This document shows, piece by piece, positions 1-7,871 of a stretch of 26,446 bases of DNA (its first letter is position 1; each line of letters begins with the position of its first letter). The stretch spans positions 1-26,446 of the forward strand of contig CAYPNP010000043.1 in NCBI GenBank assembly GCA_964412195.1. The letters run 5' to 3'. Both the position numbers and the translations under genes were made by a program. The notes under the pieces are model-generated. The model saw only the letters and a list, made by a program, of their open reading frames with translations, was not told the DNA's origin and searched no databases. Source of the stretch: CAYPNP01 sp964412195 (GTDB lineage Bacteria > Acidobacteriota > JAAYUB01).

Positions 1-481
1 CGCGGCCCCGGCGGCCGAGCCACCCGCCGGGCCGTACACGATCCCCTCCGACCCGTCCGCCGCCCAGCCCGCGCCGGCGGCCGTCCCCGCGCCTGCCCCT
101 CCCCCGCGCAGTCCGCGCACGGCCGTCCCGGAGGCCCCAGCCTCAGCCCCGGCCCCCCCTCCGCGTAAAATCCAGCCGGCACCCTCGCCGACCGCCGCCC
201 CTGGCATCCCGGCGAACGCCCGGCCGGCGTACCAGCTGCTGCTGGAGCTCAAGCCCGCCTTCTCCGGCTTGCTCAAGGGAGACACGGACGAGTACCGCCT
301 CCAGGACTCCTCTGTCCGGGAAAAGGGATCCGGCCTCTACGTCTTCGATTTCGTCTTCCGGCAGGGCGCGGCGGCGGAACCGGTCCACTTCCTCTGGGAA
401 GTGGACACGGGTGCCCGGACGGCGAAGCCCATCGGGCTGGCCGCCGCGAAATTCGACCGCCAGCAGCTGCGCAACCGGTGA
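1..481 (+). CDS. C-terminal part of a Pro/Ala-rich protein (5' end outside window)
   Basis: The frame is open from base 2 to the TGA at 479-481, about 159 residues, with no start needed inside the window, so this is the end of a gene that begins upstream. The first 70 or so residues are almost entirely Ala, Pro and Ser with scattered Arg, a typical flexible linker. The last 90 residues form a compact domain that begins around the motif ARPAYQLLLELKP and holds alternating hydrophobic positions (YVFDFVF, VHFLWEVD), suggesting a small alpha/beta or beta-rich fold. A TTG at 269 exists, but it lies inside this domain and is not a credible start. Family not recognised. The gene converges on the sigma-like gene, with only 25 bases between the stop codons; a short GC hairpin (GGGGA-AGC-TCCCC, 491-503) sits in that gap and could help end transcription on either strand. 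Confidence 0.7.
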   Translation, partial: AAPAAEPPAGPYTIPSDPSAAQPAPAAVPAPAPPPRSPRTAVPEAPASAPAPPPRKIQPAPSPTAAPGIPANARPAYQLLLELKPAFSGLLKGDTDEYRLQDSSVREKGSGLYVFDFVFRQGAAAEPVHFLWEVDTGARTAKPIGLAAAKFDRQQLRNR

Positions 482-506
482 TTTGAGGAAGGGGAAGCTC
501 CCCGGT

Positions 507-1382
507 TCAAGGCCTCCGGCCGGATAGACGGTCCAGCCACGCGTTCAGGAGAGATTTCCTGCGTCCGGTTTTCTGTCCCGCCAGGCGGGCGGCCAGTTCC
601 GCGGCCAGCCGCTCGCGCAGCTCGTCCGGCAGGACGGGCGCCGAGGCGGCCGGGACGAGTTCGGCAAGCATCCCCAGGGCCAGGCTGCAGCAGTGGCACC
701 CGGAAACGTGCCCGGTGACGAGTTCCGCCACCTCGGCGGGCAGGTCGGCCAGGAGGTGGCCCCGCAACAAGGCCTCGTCCAGCGTGGAACACCCCCGGAC
801 CTCCAGCATCAGCGATTGGAATTCCCCCGCCCGCAGGCAGCCCGCCTCCGGCCCGCCCCACTGGTCGAGCTGTTCCCGCAACGACTTGATGGCGGACTGG
901 ACGAGGGCCTTGACCCGGTCCGGCGGGATGGCCGTCTCCAGCGAGATCTCGTCGAACGTCTTGCTGAGGAAGAACTTCAGCAGGAAACAGCGCCGCTCCT
1001 CCCGGCTGAGCTGGTCGGAGTGCCGGGCGATGTCGTACACGCGGTGCATCCGGCTGGGGAGCTGCAGCGGCGGCGCGGGGACCTTCTCCTCGTCCCAGCA
1101 GAAGGAGGGGCGGTGATGGACCGCCCGCGGGTCGGCCGGATTGCTCCAATCGCGGTCCAGGATGACGCGCCGGTAGTGCTCGTCGACAAGGCGGCGCGCC
1201 TCCGCCCGGACCGCGGACCGGTCCTCCACCCCGGCCGGCCGGGGTGAACCCAGGACGGCGGCGAACGCCTCCAGGGTCAGGTGGCCGGCCAGGTGGACGT
1301 TGCCGGTCCTCAGGAAGCAGAACCCGAAGATGTCATCGCTGTGCTGGCCGAAGATCTCGGCCGCCTGTTGTTCCTTGTCCAT
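507..1382 (-). CDS. ECF sigma-factor-like protein with C-terminal zinc finger
   Basis: The 291-residue product reads like a diverged ECF sigma factor. Residues 8-45 resemble region 2 (a helix with LTLEAFAAVL in place of the usual AeDlvQEvF). Residues 124-170 match region 4, including LSREERRCFLLKFF, the helix-turn-helix around DEISLETAIPPDRVKALV, and AIKSLREQL. After a spacer, residues 225-232 give H-x3-C-x2-C (HVSGCHCC), the zinc-binding signature of ZAS/zf-HC2 anti-sigma domains, followed by a short helical tail. Normal ECF factors are about 180-200 residues and lack this finger. The gene starts 34 bases after the upstream hybrid kinase gene on the same strand, so the two are probably co-transcribed. 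A GGAGA motif lies 4 bases before the ATG. It may be a transcription regulator or a signalling relic; region 2 is weak enough that promoter melting is uncertain. Confidence 0.72.
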   Translation of the reverse strand: MDKEQQAAEIFGQHSDDIFGFCFLRTGNVHLAGHLTLEAFAAVLGSPRPAGVEDRSAVRAEARRLVDEHYRRVILDRDWSNPADPRAVHHRPSFCWDEEKVPAPPLQLPSRMHRVYDIARHSDQLSREERRCFLLKFFLSKTFDEISLETAIPPDRVKALVQSAIKSLREQLDQWGGPEAGCLRAGEFQSLMLEVRGCSTLDEALLRGHLLADLPAEVAELVTGHVSGCHCCSLALGMLAELVPAASAPVLPDELRERLAAELAARLAGQKTGRRKSLLNAWLDRLSGRRP

Positions 1383-1416
1383 CGGTCTCCGCTTGGACGA
1401 GCCCCCTTGGGCCGGT

Positions 1417-3384
1417 CTACACCAGCCGCCTGAACAGCTCTACCACCGCCTTCATGTCGAACGGTTTCTTGAGGAAGCCGTCGATGGCCAGCGGACCCTC
1501 CCGGGCGGCGATGTCCTCCCGGGGGTGGCCGCTGGTGAGGATGATCCGCATCCCGGGTGAAAGCCGGCGCAGGCGCTGGACCATGGGCCGGACCTCCAGG
1601 AGCGGCATCCCGTAGTCCAGGATGATGAAGTGGATGTGCGCCAGCTGGGTCTCCAGAGTGTGCTCGGCCTTGGGCATGTTCTCGGCCAGGAACACCTGGA
1701 CCCCGATCTCCATCAGCATCTCGCAGAGGAGGTCCCCCAGCATCTCCTCGTCTTCCACCACCAGCACGCCGTACTTGCCCTGCCGCAGGATGCGCAGGTC
1801 CACCTCGCCCGGGATGGCGGGCTTCTCGCCGGCCTCCGGGAAGTAGAGGCGAAACTCGGAGCCGTGGCCGGGCTTGGAGTCCACCTCGATGAAGCCGCTG
1901 TGCCGCTTGATGATCCCGAAGGCGGCGCTCAGGCCCAGCCCCGTCCCCTTGCCGGGCGGCTTGGTGGTGAAGAACGGCTCGAAGATCCGGTGCCGGATGG
2001 CGGGGTCGATCCCGGCCCCGGTGTCGCGCACGATGAGGCAGACGTACTCGCCGCTGGTGCGTTCCCCGAGCGCGGTGTTGCGGGCCCGGCTCTCGAGGCG
2101 GATGTCGAACTCCAGCAGCCCGCCGTCGGGCATGGCGTCCTGGGCGTTGGTGGCCAGGTTGAGCAGGACCTGTTCCAGCTGCACCGGATCGGCCTGGATG
2201 GCCGGCACCGCGCTGTAGGTGGGGTAGCGGAGGTTCACTCCGTTGCGCTTGTAGTTGGTGAAGAACTTGCAGAAGCGCTGCAGCAACTCCAGCGGGTCCA
2301 CCAGCTGCAGGTTCGGCGGCGTCTCCCGCGAGAAGGCCAGCAGCTGCGAGGTCAGGGAGGAGCCGCGCCGCGCGGCGCTGGCGATGTTGTTGATTTTCCG
2401 CAGCTCCTCGGGGGGCAGCCCCCCCTTCTGGAGCATCATGTCGGCGTTGTTGAGGATGATGGTCAGGATGTTGTTGAAGTCGTGGGCGACGCCGGCGGTC
2501 AGGGTGGAGAGGCTCTCCAGCTTGTGGACCTGCTCCAGGTGCCGCTCCAGCTCCCGCTTTTCGGTCACGTCGAGGACCGACAGCAGGTAGCCCACCAGCG
2601 CCTTGCCGGAGGAGCGGACCGACACGCCCGAGACGACGGCCTCCCGCATCTGCCCGTCCGGCGGGCGGAAGCGGGTCTCCCAGAGCTGGGGCTTGCCGTC
2701 GGCGCAGCGCTGCAGGTGGTCCTGGAAGATCCGGCCGTCCTCGTCTTCCAGGAAGCCGTCGGGGGATACGGGGTCCCGCGCGCCCGTCTTGAGCAGGTCG
2801 CGCATGCGCTGGTTCAGGAACAGGGTCTCGCGCTCCGGCGAAAGGAACCAGATGCCGATGTTGACGTTCTCCACCAGCGTGCGGTAGCGCTCCTCGGACT
2901 CCTGGAGCTTGCGGTTGAACTCCTGGAGCTGGGTGACCTTCTCCTCGAGGTTCGTGACCAGCTTCCGGCTGTACTCGCGCAGGACGCTCTGCTCTTCGAC
3001 GACAGGGATCCGGTCCTCGCGGCCCTTCAGGAAGCTCTCCATGTCCTGGACGAAATGGAAGGGGTCGATGGGCTTGGCGATGAAGCCGACGCAGCCCGCC
3101 GCCAGGGCCAGGTCCTTGTCGCCCTTCATGGTTTTGGCGGTGAGGGCCACCACGGGGACTTTCTCCAGGCCTTGGATGGACTTGATGCGGGTGGTGACCT
3201 CGTAACCGCTGAGGTTCGGGATGTTGATGTCCATCAGGATCAGGTCGGGCTGTTCCTCGCGGGCCCGGGTGATCCCCTCCATGCCGTCGGACGCCCCGCT
3301 GACGGTGTAGCCGGCTTTTTCCAGCAGCGTTTTGACAAGCCGGAAATTGTCGGGATTGTCCTCGACATAGAGAATCTTGGTCAT
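1417..3384 (-). CDS. Hybrid histidine kinase, REC-PAS-HisKA-HATPase-REC
   Basis: A 655-residue cytoplasmic hybrid kinase with no membrane segment. Residues 1-120 are a receiver domain with acidic residues E8/D9, phospho-acceptor D52 (LILMDINIP) and K104 (FIAKPID). Residues 130-165 are a probable coiled coil. A PAS domain covers about 165-280. HisKA carries H301 in AGVAHDFNNIL, the form common in kinases related to NtrB. The HATPase has the N box at 409-417 (N413), G1 DTGAGID (454-460), the FEPFFTTK box (468-475) and G2 GKGTGLGL (478-485). A second receiver at 538-655 has E544/D545, D590 and K639 or K640. All catalytic residues appear intact, so the protein should autophosphorylate and pass phosphate to D590, while the N-terminal receiver takes input from another kinase. 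A sigma-like gene follows 34 bases downstream and is a plausible output. Confidence 0.93.
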   Translation of the reverse strand: MTKILYVEDNPDNFRLVKTLLEKAGYTVSGASDGMEGITRAREEQPDLILMDINIPNLSGYEVTTRIKSIQGLEKVPVVALTAKTMKGDKDLALAAGCVGFIAKPIDPFHFVQDMESFLKGREDRIPVVEEQSVLREYSRKLVTNLEEKVTQLQEFNRKLQESEERYRTLVENVNIGIWFLSPERETLFLNQRMRDLLKTGARDPVSPDGFLEDEDGRIFQDHLQRCADGKPQLWETRFRPPDGQMREAVVSGVSVRSSGKALVGYLLSVLDVTEKRELERHLEQVHKLESLSTLTAGVAHDFNNILTIILNNADMMLQKGGLPPEELRKINNIASAARRGSSLTSQLLAFSRETPPNLQLVDPLELLQRFCKFFTNYKRNGVNLRYPTYSAVPAIQADPVQLEQVLLNLATNAQDAMPDGGLLEFDIRLESRARNTALGERTSGEYVCLIVRDTGAGIDPAIRHRIFEPFFTTKPPGKGTGLGLSAAFGIIKRHSGFIEVDSKPGHGSEFRLYFPEAGEKPAIPGEVDLRILRQGKYGVLVVEDEEMLGDLLCEMLMEIGVQVFLAENMPKAEHTLETQLAHIHFIILDYGMPLLEVRPMVQRLRRLSPGMRIILTSGHPREDIAAREGPLAIDGFLKKPFDMKAVVELFRRLV

Positions 3385-3405
3385 GAGGTGTGTCCTCTGT
3401 CCCGG

Positions 3406-3434
3406 ATTATACCGTGCCGGACCGGGCCCGGCAA
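3406..3434 (-). promoter_or_regulatory. Sigma70-type promoter for the hybrid kinase unit
   Basis: On the minus strand TTGCCG (3429-3434) and a perfect TATAAT (3406-3411) are separated by exactly 17 bases. Transcription would start near 3399, giving a leader of about 15 bases that contains the GAGGA ribosome-binding motif. The -35 matches consensus at 4 of 6 positions. Confidence 0.55.
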
Positions 3435-3510
3435 CCGGAAGGCGCTCGGATCAGCGGTTATTCGTGATCCTCATCACATTTCGCCTGTCCGTGTTCGTGC
3501 TTACGCGAAA

Positions 3511-3596
3511 ATAGCGAGCCGGCTCACCGGGGTCGCTATCGAAATCGGTATCGGTATCGATTCACAAGTCGAACCCGATTCCGATACCGATACCGA
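3511..3596. repeat. Two adjacent inverted repeats, including a 15-bp hexamer-based stem
   Basis: In the gap between the divergent kinase and metalloenzyme genes, ATAGCGA (3511-3517) pairs with TCGCTAT (3533-3539). Then tandem ATCGGT units (TCGGTATCGGTATCG, 3545-3559) pair perfectly with CGATACCGATACCGA (3582-3596) around a 22-base loop. The hexamer arms resemble the hexamer modules in other gaps of this window. The hairpin lies just upstream of the metalloenzyme gene. Confidence 0.75.
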
Positions 3597-3678
3597 CCCC
3601 GATGGAATTCATTCATTCCAGGCTGGGGGGATTTCAATCCCGCGGCGGACAGGCTACAATGCCCTCCTGGACGTGACC

Positions 3679-4599
3679 ATGAGCGCAGCCATAACCGAAA
3701 CCGCCCCTGCCCCGCTGGTGTTCGTCTTCGTCGACGGGCTCGGGCTGGGCGAGCCCGATCTGGACACGAACCCCCTCCTGCAGGAGGACCTGCGTGTGCT
3801 GCGCGTCGTCCCGCTGCTGCGGCGGGAGGGCGGGCTGGTAGTGCCGCCCCTCTTCGCGGCCGTCCCGGTGGACGCCACGCTGGGACTGCCGGGGCTGCCG
3901 CAGAGCGCCACCGGCCAGACCAGCCTGCTGACCGGCGTCAACGCCGCCGCTTGGATCGGCCGGCACCTCAACGGCCTGCCGTCGCCGCGCCTGCGGGAGC
4001 TGCTGGCGCGGGAGAGCATCTTCCTCCAGCTGGCCCGGCGCGGCCTGACGGCCAACTTCGCCAACGCCTTCCAGCCGGAGTTCTTCCATTATCTGCCGAA
4101 GAAGCGGCTCTCGGCCACCACCTGGGCGGCGCTGGCGGGCGGCCGGCCCCTGGCCACGCTGCAGGAGCTGGCCCACGGGCGCGCGGTCTACCAGGAGTTC
4201 ACCCACCTCTTCCTGCGCCAGCGAGGCTACGACCTGCCGCTGCGCCCGGCCGCCGAGGCGGGGCGCGTGCTGGCCTCCCTGGCCGGCCGCCAGCCGTTCC
4301 TGCTCTACGAGTACTTCATGACGGACTTCGCCGGGCACGGCCAGGAGCCGCGGTTTGCGAAACTGATCATCCAGCTGCTGGACCGCTTCCTGGAGGCCTT
4401 CCTGGAGTCGGTGGACCTGACACGGCTGACGGTGGTCCTCACCAGCGACCACGGCAACATCGAGGACCTGTCGGTCAAGACTCACACCCGCAATCCCGTG
4501 CCGCTGCTGGTCTGGGGCCCCGGCGCGGAGTTCTTCGCCGGGCGCGTGCGGTCGCTGCCCGACCTCTCCCCGGCCATCCTCTCCTACCTCGCCGGGTAA
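3679..4599 (+). CDS. Alkaline-phosphatase-superfamily metalloenzyme (phosphoglycerate mutase/phosphopentomutase-like)
   Basis: A 306-residue cytoplasmic hydrolase or mutase with the metal-binding pattern of the superfamily: D19 (VFVDGLGLG), a nucleophile region QSATGQTSLLTG (75-86, probably T78), D216 and H220 (TDFAGH), D257-H258 (TSDHGN), and H269. The order matches independent phosphoglycerate mutase and phosphopentomutase cores, which bind two metal ions. The large insert domain of true iPGM (about 510 residues) is missing, so glycolytic mutase activity is unlikely; a phosphatase or a transferase acting on a phosphorylated small molecule fits better, but the substrate cannot be read from sequence. 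The ATG at 3679 is chosen because upstream sequence lacks coding character; no strong ribosome-binding site is present. A TACAAT (3655-3660) just upstream could be a -10 element, giving a leader of only about 12 bases. GTG at 3673 is the alternative start. Confidence 0.85.
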   Translation: MSAAITETAPAPLVFVFVDGLGLGEPDLDTNPLLQEDLRVLRVVPLLRREGGLVVPPLFAAVPVDATLGLPGLPQSATGQTSLLTGVNAAAWIGRHLNGLPSPRLRELLARESIFLQLARRGLTANFANAFQPEFFHYLPKKRLSATTWAALAGGRPLATLQELAHGRAVYQEFTHLFLRQRGYDLPLRPAAEAGRVLASLAGRQPFLLYEYFMTDFAGHGQEPRFAKLIIQLLDRFLEAFLESVDLTRLTVVLTSDHGNIEDLSVKTHTRNPVPLLVWGPGAEFFAGRVRSLPDLSPAILSYLAG

Positions 4600-4601
4600 G
4601 A

Positions 4602-4809
4602 TTCACCACAAAGGCACAAAGGACACAAAGGGAATCCAAAGCAGATTTGTTAATGGTGATTGATTAATGGCTATTTGTCATATCAAGCCCGACACTCCCT
4701 TGGGGGGACCCGTGAACGACTGTCTCGGATATAACCAATAACCAATCATCTATAATCAATAACAATTCGGCTTCTGATTCCTTTGCGTGCTTTGCGCCTT
4801 TGCGGTGGA
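4602..4809. repeat. Intergenic palindromic repeat with CACCACAAAGG-type ends
   Basis: The gap between two converging genes is bounded by TTCACCACAAAGGCACAAAG (from 4602) and its imperfect inverted counterpart ending TTTGCGCCTTTGCGGTGG (4792-4809). Inside are AT-rich inverted arms with TTAATGG/TGATTGATTAATGG units on the left and CCAATAACCAATCAT on the right. No gene or transposase is present; the structure could fold as one long imperfect hairpin. Confidence 0.75.
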
Positions 4810-4812
4810 TGT

Positions 4813-5205
4813 TCATCTGAGGGCGTCTTCGATGAAGGTCAGCTCGTAGTCACCCGAGGGCTCGAACTCGATGCCGATCACATGGAAGTGGGCGGACCGA
4901 TCCTCCACGTGGTGCTCCTTCTGGAAGTAGCGCGCCAGCTGCTGGTACCGCGCCCGGCGCTCGGCGGTGACGGCCTCCTCCGGCCGGTGCTCCGGGTCGC
5001 GCATGCGGGACTTGACCTCGACGAAGTGCAGGCGCCCGTCCTTCTGGGCGACGATGTCCACCTCGCCGAAGGGCGCCCGCCAGTTCCGGGCCACGACATC
5101 GTAGCCACGGGCGGTCAGGTAATCGCAGGCCAGCCATTCGCCCATCCGGCCCAGCTGCCGGGGATCGCCCAGCTTCCGCCGCCGCAGCCACCTTCCCAAT
5201 CCCAT
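4813..5205 (-). CDS. yraN: YraN/UPF0102 family nuclease-like protein
   Basis: A 130-residue protein of the YraN (UPF0102) family, a small restriction-endonuclease-like fold related to Holliday-junction resolvases. The family pattern is clear: GRMGEWLACDYLTARGYDVVARNWR (19-43; E23 in the first helix), GEVDIVAQKDG (47-57; D50) and FVEVKSR (61-67; E63 and K65 of the ExK motif), so the PD-(D/E)xK active site looks complete. The start was set at ATG 5205 because a GGGGGTG motif sits 4 bases before it; a TTG 15 bases upstream (5220) would place the ribosome-binding site inside the gene. The gene lies on the same strand as iorBA, but a 200-base palindromic repeat separates them, so it may be transcribed on its own. 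Function in cells is unknown for most members. Confidence 0.9.
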   Translation of the reverse strand: MGLGRWLRRRKLGDPRQLGRMGEWLACDYLTARGYDVVARNWRAPFGEVDIVAQKDGRLHFVEVKSRMRDPEHRPEEAVTAERRARYQQLARYFQKEHHVEDRSAHFHVIGIEFEPSGDYELTFIEDALR

Positions 5206-5224
5206 TCCCACCCCCTTCAATCAA

Positions 5225-5424
5225 TTCACCACAGAGGCACAGAGAACTCAGAGCAAGCCATTTGTCATTTGAGATTTGTCATTTGCCATTGTTCATTTCA
5301 GAGAAGCAGATCCATTTGTGGAATCGAGTTCGGAAAATGTCAGATGACAAATGTCCAATGGCCAATGGCAAATGGATTGCCTGTCCTGATATGTGCTTTG
5401 TGTCCTTTGTGCCTTTGTGGTGAA
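5225..5424. repeat. Intergenic palindromic repeat with CACCACAGAGG ends and AAATGG inner arms
   Basis: Left end TTCACCACAGAGGCACAGAG, right end CTTTGTGCCTTTGTGGTGAA: imperfect terminal inverted repeats about 30 bases long. Inside, the left arm repeats CATTTGTCATTTG-like units (5256-5300) and the right arm repeats the inverse, GACAAATGTCCAATGGC (5345-5375). The core matches the element near 11340-11535 in order and in several stretches, such as CCATTTGTCATT, CATTTCAGA and ACAAATGGATTGCC-like segments, so the two are copies of one family. Confidence 0.8.
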
Positions 5425-5429
5425 TGTCT

Positions 5430-6014
5430 TCAGGCGAGGGAGCGGCCGCGCTCGTACGCCTTCAGGTTCAGCTCCCTTGCCTTCGGCGGTACGAACTCGC
5501 CGATCACCTGCCGCCAGACCTCGTCCGCGAGAGGCAGCAGCGGGGCCATCCGGCCGAGCATGACGCTGTTGACCAGCCGCGGGTTGCCCAGCTCGGCGGA
5601 GATCTCGCCGGCCGGCACCAGGATCGCCTCCGGCGCCTGCTGCCGCAGCTCGCCGGCGGGGTCGTCGGGGTAGTGCGTCAGCCCGGCGGCGGCGATGGGC
5701 GGCACGATCTTCTGGGTGTTGGCCATCACGTGCCCGCCGGGGGCCATGAAGTGCAGCCAGCGAAGTGCTTCCAGCACTTCGAAGGCGCAGACGAGGTGGG
5801 CCTGGCCCTCCTCCACCAGCGGGGAATAGACCTTCTGGCCGAAGCGGACGTGGCTGCTCACCACGCCGCCGCGCTGGCTCATGCCGTGGACCTCGCTCTT
5901 GCAGGCGTCGAGGCCGCTGCGCATGGCCGCCTCGGCAATGATCTCGCTGGCCAGGATGATGCCCTGCCCGCCGACGCCCACCAGCAGGATGTTGGTCACG
6001 CCGTTCGTCTTCAT
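5430..6014 (-). CDS. iorB: Indolepyruvate ferredoxin oxidoreductase, beta subunit
   Basis: The 194-residue product is the gamma-type subunit of 2-oxoacid:ferredoxin oxidoreductases. The glycine motif VGVGGQGIILASEI (12-25) and the following KSEVHGMSQRGGVVSSHVRFG (39-59) are family hallmarks. With IorA it oxidatively decarboxylates arylpyruvates from aromatic amino acids to aryl-acetyl-CoA and reduces ferredoxin; the enzyme is cytoplasmic and oxygen-sensitive. The ATG at 6014 is preceded by AAAGGAGG at good spacing and overlaps the iorA stop as ATGA, so the subunits are translationally coupled. An in-frame extension further upstream would lie inside iorA and is rejected. Length is normal for the family (190-200 residues). 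Confidence 0.94.
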   Translation of the reverse strand: MKTNGVTNILLVGVGGQGIILASEIIAEAAMRSGLDACKSEVHGMSQRGGVVSSHVRFGQKVYSPLVEEGQAHLVCAFEVLEALRWLHFMAPGGHVMANTQKIVPPIAAAGLTHYPDDPAGELRQQAPEAILVPAGEISAELGNPRLVNSVMLGRMAPLLPLADEVWRQVIGEFVPPKARELNLKAYERGRSLA

Positions 6015-7801
6015 GCGAGGCCTCCTTTCTCCACCAGCTGGATCGCCCCGACGGGGCAGACCGACCCGCACAGGCCGCAGCCGGTGCACAGCTCCCCGTC
6101 GAGATGGGTCTTGAAATGGCCCTTGGGCGTCTGCTCGCCGGACTTGGTCAGGGCCGGGCAGGCGGTGCGGCGGCAGGCGCCGCAGCCGATGCAGACGTCG
6201 GGCTCGACCTTGTATTTCGGCCGCTGGACCTTCCGCGGGTACAGGACGCAGGGGTTGGAGGTGATGATCACCGACAGGTGGTCGGCCTCGGCCTCCCGCT
6301 TGAGCAGCTGCTGGAACTCCTTGTGCTTCGTGGCGTCGGCCTCGAAGACGTGCTCCGCGCCGAGGGCGCGGCAGAGGGCGGCCAGGTTCACCGCCGGGGC
6401 GGGCTCCTCACGGATCGACCGGCCGGTGCCGGCGTGCTCCTGCCCGCCGGTCATGGCGGTGATGCTGTTGTTGCTGATGATGACGGTGACGCAGCTCTTG
6501 TTGTAGACGGCGTCCAGCAGGCCGGTGATGCCGGAGTGCAGGAAGGTCGAATCGCCGATGACGCCGATGATGTTCTTGCCCGAGCCGCGGGCCTTCTCCA
6601 GCCCGATGGCGGCGCCGATGCTCGCGCCCATGCAGATGCAGGTGTCCATGGCGTTGACCGGGGGCAGGGCGCCCAGGGTGTAGCAGCCGATGTCGCCGGT
6701 GACCGTGGCGTCCTTGAGCTTGCCCAGGGCCAGGAACATGCCCAGGTGCGGGCAGCCGGGGCACATGGCCGGGGGCCGCGGCGTCAGTCCCTCGACGGGG
6801 GCGTGGGCCGGCGGCTTCTCTTCGGCCGTCAGCACGCCCGCCTGGGCCAGGCCGCGGCGGATGATGTCGGGGGTCAGCTCGCCGATCTCCGGGAAGACCG
6901 ACTTGCCCTCCACGGCGATGCCCATGGCCTTGATCTGCTCCTCGAGGTAGGGGTCCAGCTCCTCGACGACGAAGAGCCGCTTCACCGTCCGGGCGAAGTC
7001 CCGGATCAGCTTTTCCGGGATGGGATGGGTCAGCCCGAGCTTCAGGATGGCGGCGTCGGGGGCCACTTCCTTGACGTAGGCGTAGGCGGTGCCGGAGGTG
7101 ATGATGCCGAAGTCCGTCCGGCCCGGCTCCACCCGGTTCAGCGCGGTGGTTTCCGCCAGCTCCCGAAGCTTTGCCTCCCGCGCGGCGATCACCACGCGGC
7201 GCTTGCGGGCGTTGGACGGCAGCATGACGTACTTCTCGCGGTCGAGCTTGCCCTCGGCGCGCAGGGGGTGCTCGGCGCGCGGGCCGACCAGGGTGACGCC
7301 CTTGCCGTGGGCCACCCGGGTGGTGATCCGCAGCATCACCGGCGTGTCGAACTGCTCGCTGAGGTCCAGGGCCGCGCCGGTGAAGTCTTTGGCCTCCTGG
7401 GAGGAGCTGGGCTCCAGCATGGGGATCTTGGCGAAGTAGGCGAAGCGGCGGTTGTCCTGCTCGTTCTGCGACGAGTGCATGCTGGGGTCGTCGGCCGACA
7501 CCAGCACGAAGCCGCCGCCCACGCCGGTGTAGGCGAAGGTCATGAGCGGGTCGGCGGCGACGTTGACGCCGACGTGCTTCATGGCCACCAGGGTCCGGGC
7601 GCCGCCGATGGAGGCGCCGCAGCCCACCTCGAAGGCCACCTTCTCGTTGGGGGACCACTGGGCCGCGATTTCCTTGTACTGGATGATGTTCTCCAGGATC
7701 TCGGTGCTGGGTGTGCCGGGGTAGGCCGCGGCGAACCGGACGCCGTGCTCCCACGCCCCGCGGGCGATGGCCTCGTCGCCCGAGAGCATCTTCTTTTCCA
7801 T
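6011..7801 (-). CDS. iorA: Indolepyruvate ferredoxin oxidoreductase, alpha subunit
   Basis: A 596-residue thiamine-diphosphate enzyme. The N-terminal domain opens with the typical AYPGTPSTEI (26-35). The central/C-terminal TPP-binding domain has GDIGCYTLGALPPV, CMGASIGAAIGLEKA and GVIGDSTFLHSGITG followed by SNNSITAMTGGQ, the GDS...N metal/TPP signature. The C-terminus carries two 4Fe-4S clusters: C537-x2-C-x2-C-x4-C548-P and C572-x2-C-x2-C-x3-C582-P. The x4 spacing in the first cluster is longer than the usual x3. The complex feeds electrons from aromatic-amino-acid breakdown into ferredoxin, implying anaerobic or micro-oxic metabolism. The ATG at 7801 is chosen because GGAGG lies 5 bases upstream; the in-frame GTG at 7813 would include that Shine-Dalgarno sequence. 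Confidence 0.95.
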   Translation of the reverse strand: MEKKMLSGDEAIARGAWEHGVRFAAAYPGTPSTEILENIIQYKEIAAQWSPNEKVAFEVGCGASIGGARTLVAMKHVGVNVAADPLMTFAYTGVGGGFVLVSADDPSMHSSQNEQDNRRFAYFAKIPMLEPSSSQEAKDFTGAALDLSEQFDTPVMLRITTRVAHGKGVTLVGPRAEHPLRAEGKLDREKYVMLPSNARKRRVVIAAREAKLRELAETTALNRVEPGRTDFGIITSGTAYAYVKEVAPDAAILKLGLTHPIPEKLIRDFARTVKRLFVVEELDPYLEEQIKAMGIAVEGKSVFPEIGELTPDIIRRGLAQAGVLTAEEKPPAHAPVEGLTPRPPAMCPGCPHLGMFLALGKLKDATVTGDIGCYTLGALPPVNAMDTCICMGASIGAAIGLEKARGSGKNIIGVIGDSTFLHSGITGLLDAVYNKSCVTVIISNNSITAMTGGQEHAGTGRSIREEPAPAVNLAALCRALGAEHVFEADATKHKEFQQLLKREAEADHLSVIITSNPCVLYPRKVQRPKYKVEPDVCIGCGACRRTACPALTKSGEQTPKGHFKTHLDGELCTGCGLCGSVCPVGAIQLVEKGGLA

Positions 7802-7830
7802 GGACTCCTCCACTTCAATTTTCCATTTCT

Positions 7831-7858
7831 ATTTAACACGCCGGGCTTTCCCTGTCAC
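7831..7858 (-). promoter_or_regulatory. Candidate promoter for iorAB
   Basis: Minus-strand GTGACA (7853-7858, 5 of 6 against TTGACA) and TTAAAT (7831-7836, 4 of 6 against TATAAT) are separated by 16 bases. The predicted transcript starts about 25 bases before the iorA start and includes its Shine-Dalgarno. The -35 lies next to a repeat module that also contains GGTGACA, so a chance match is possible. Confidence 0.4.
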
Positions 7859-7871
7859 CCGAAATCTCTCC

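Noticed and set aside
1630..3678. Extension of the metalloenzyme frame upstream through the kinase gene
   Set aside because: The frame is open by chance on the antisense strand of a well-supported histidine kinase; family similarity begins only near 3700.
4602..4809. Insertion sequence between the metalloenzyme gene and yraN
   Set aside because: Terminal inverted repeats exist, but no transposase and no target-site duplication could be seen; it was kept as a repeat element.
5206..5220. TTG start for yraN at 5220
   Set aside because: It would put the GGGGGTG ribosome-binding motif inside the coding region; ATG 5205 is better placed.
7802..7813. GTG start for iorA at 7813
   Set aside because: The GTG overlaps the GGAGGAG Shine-Dalgarno that correctly serves ATG 7801.
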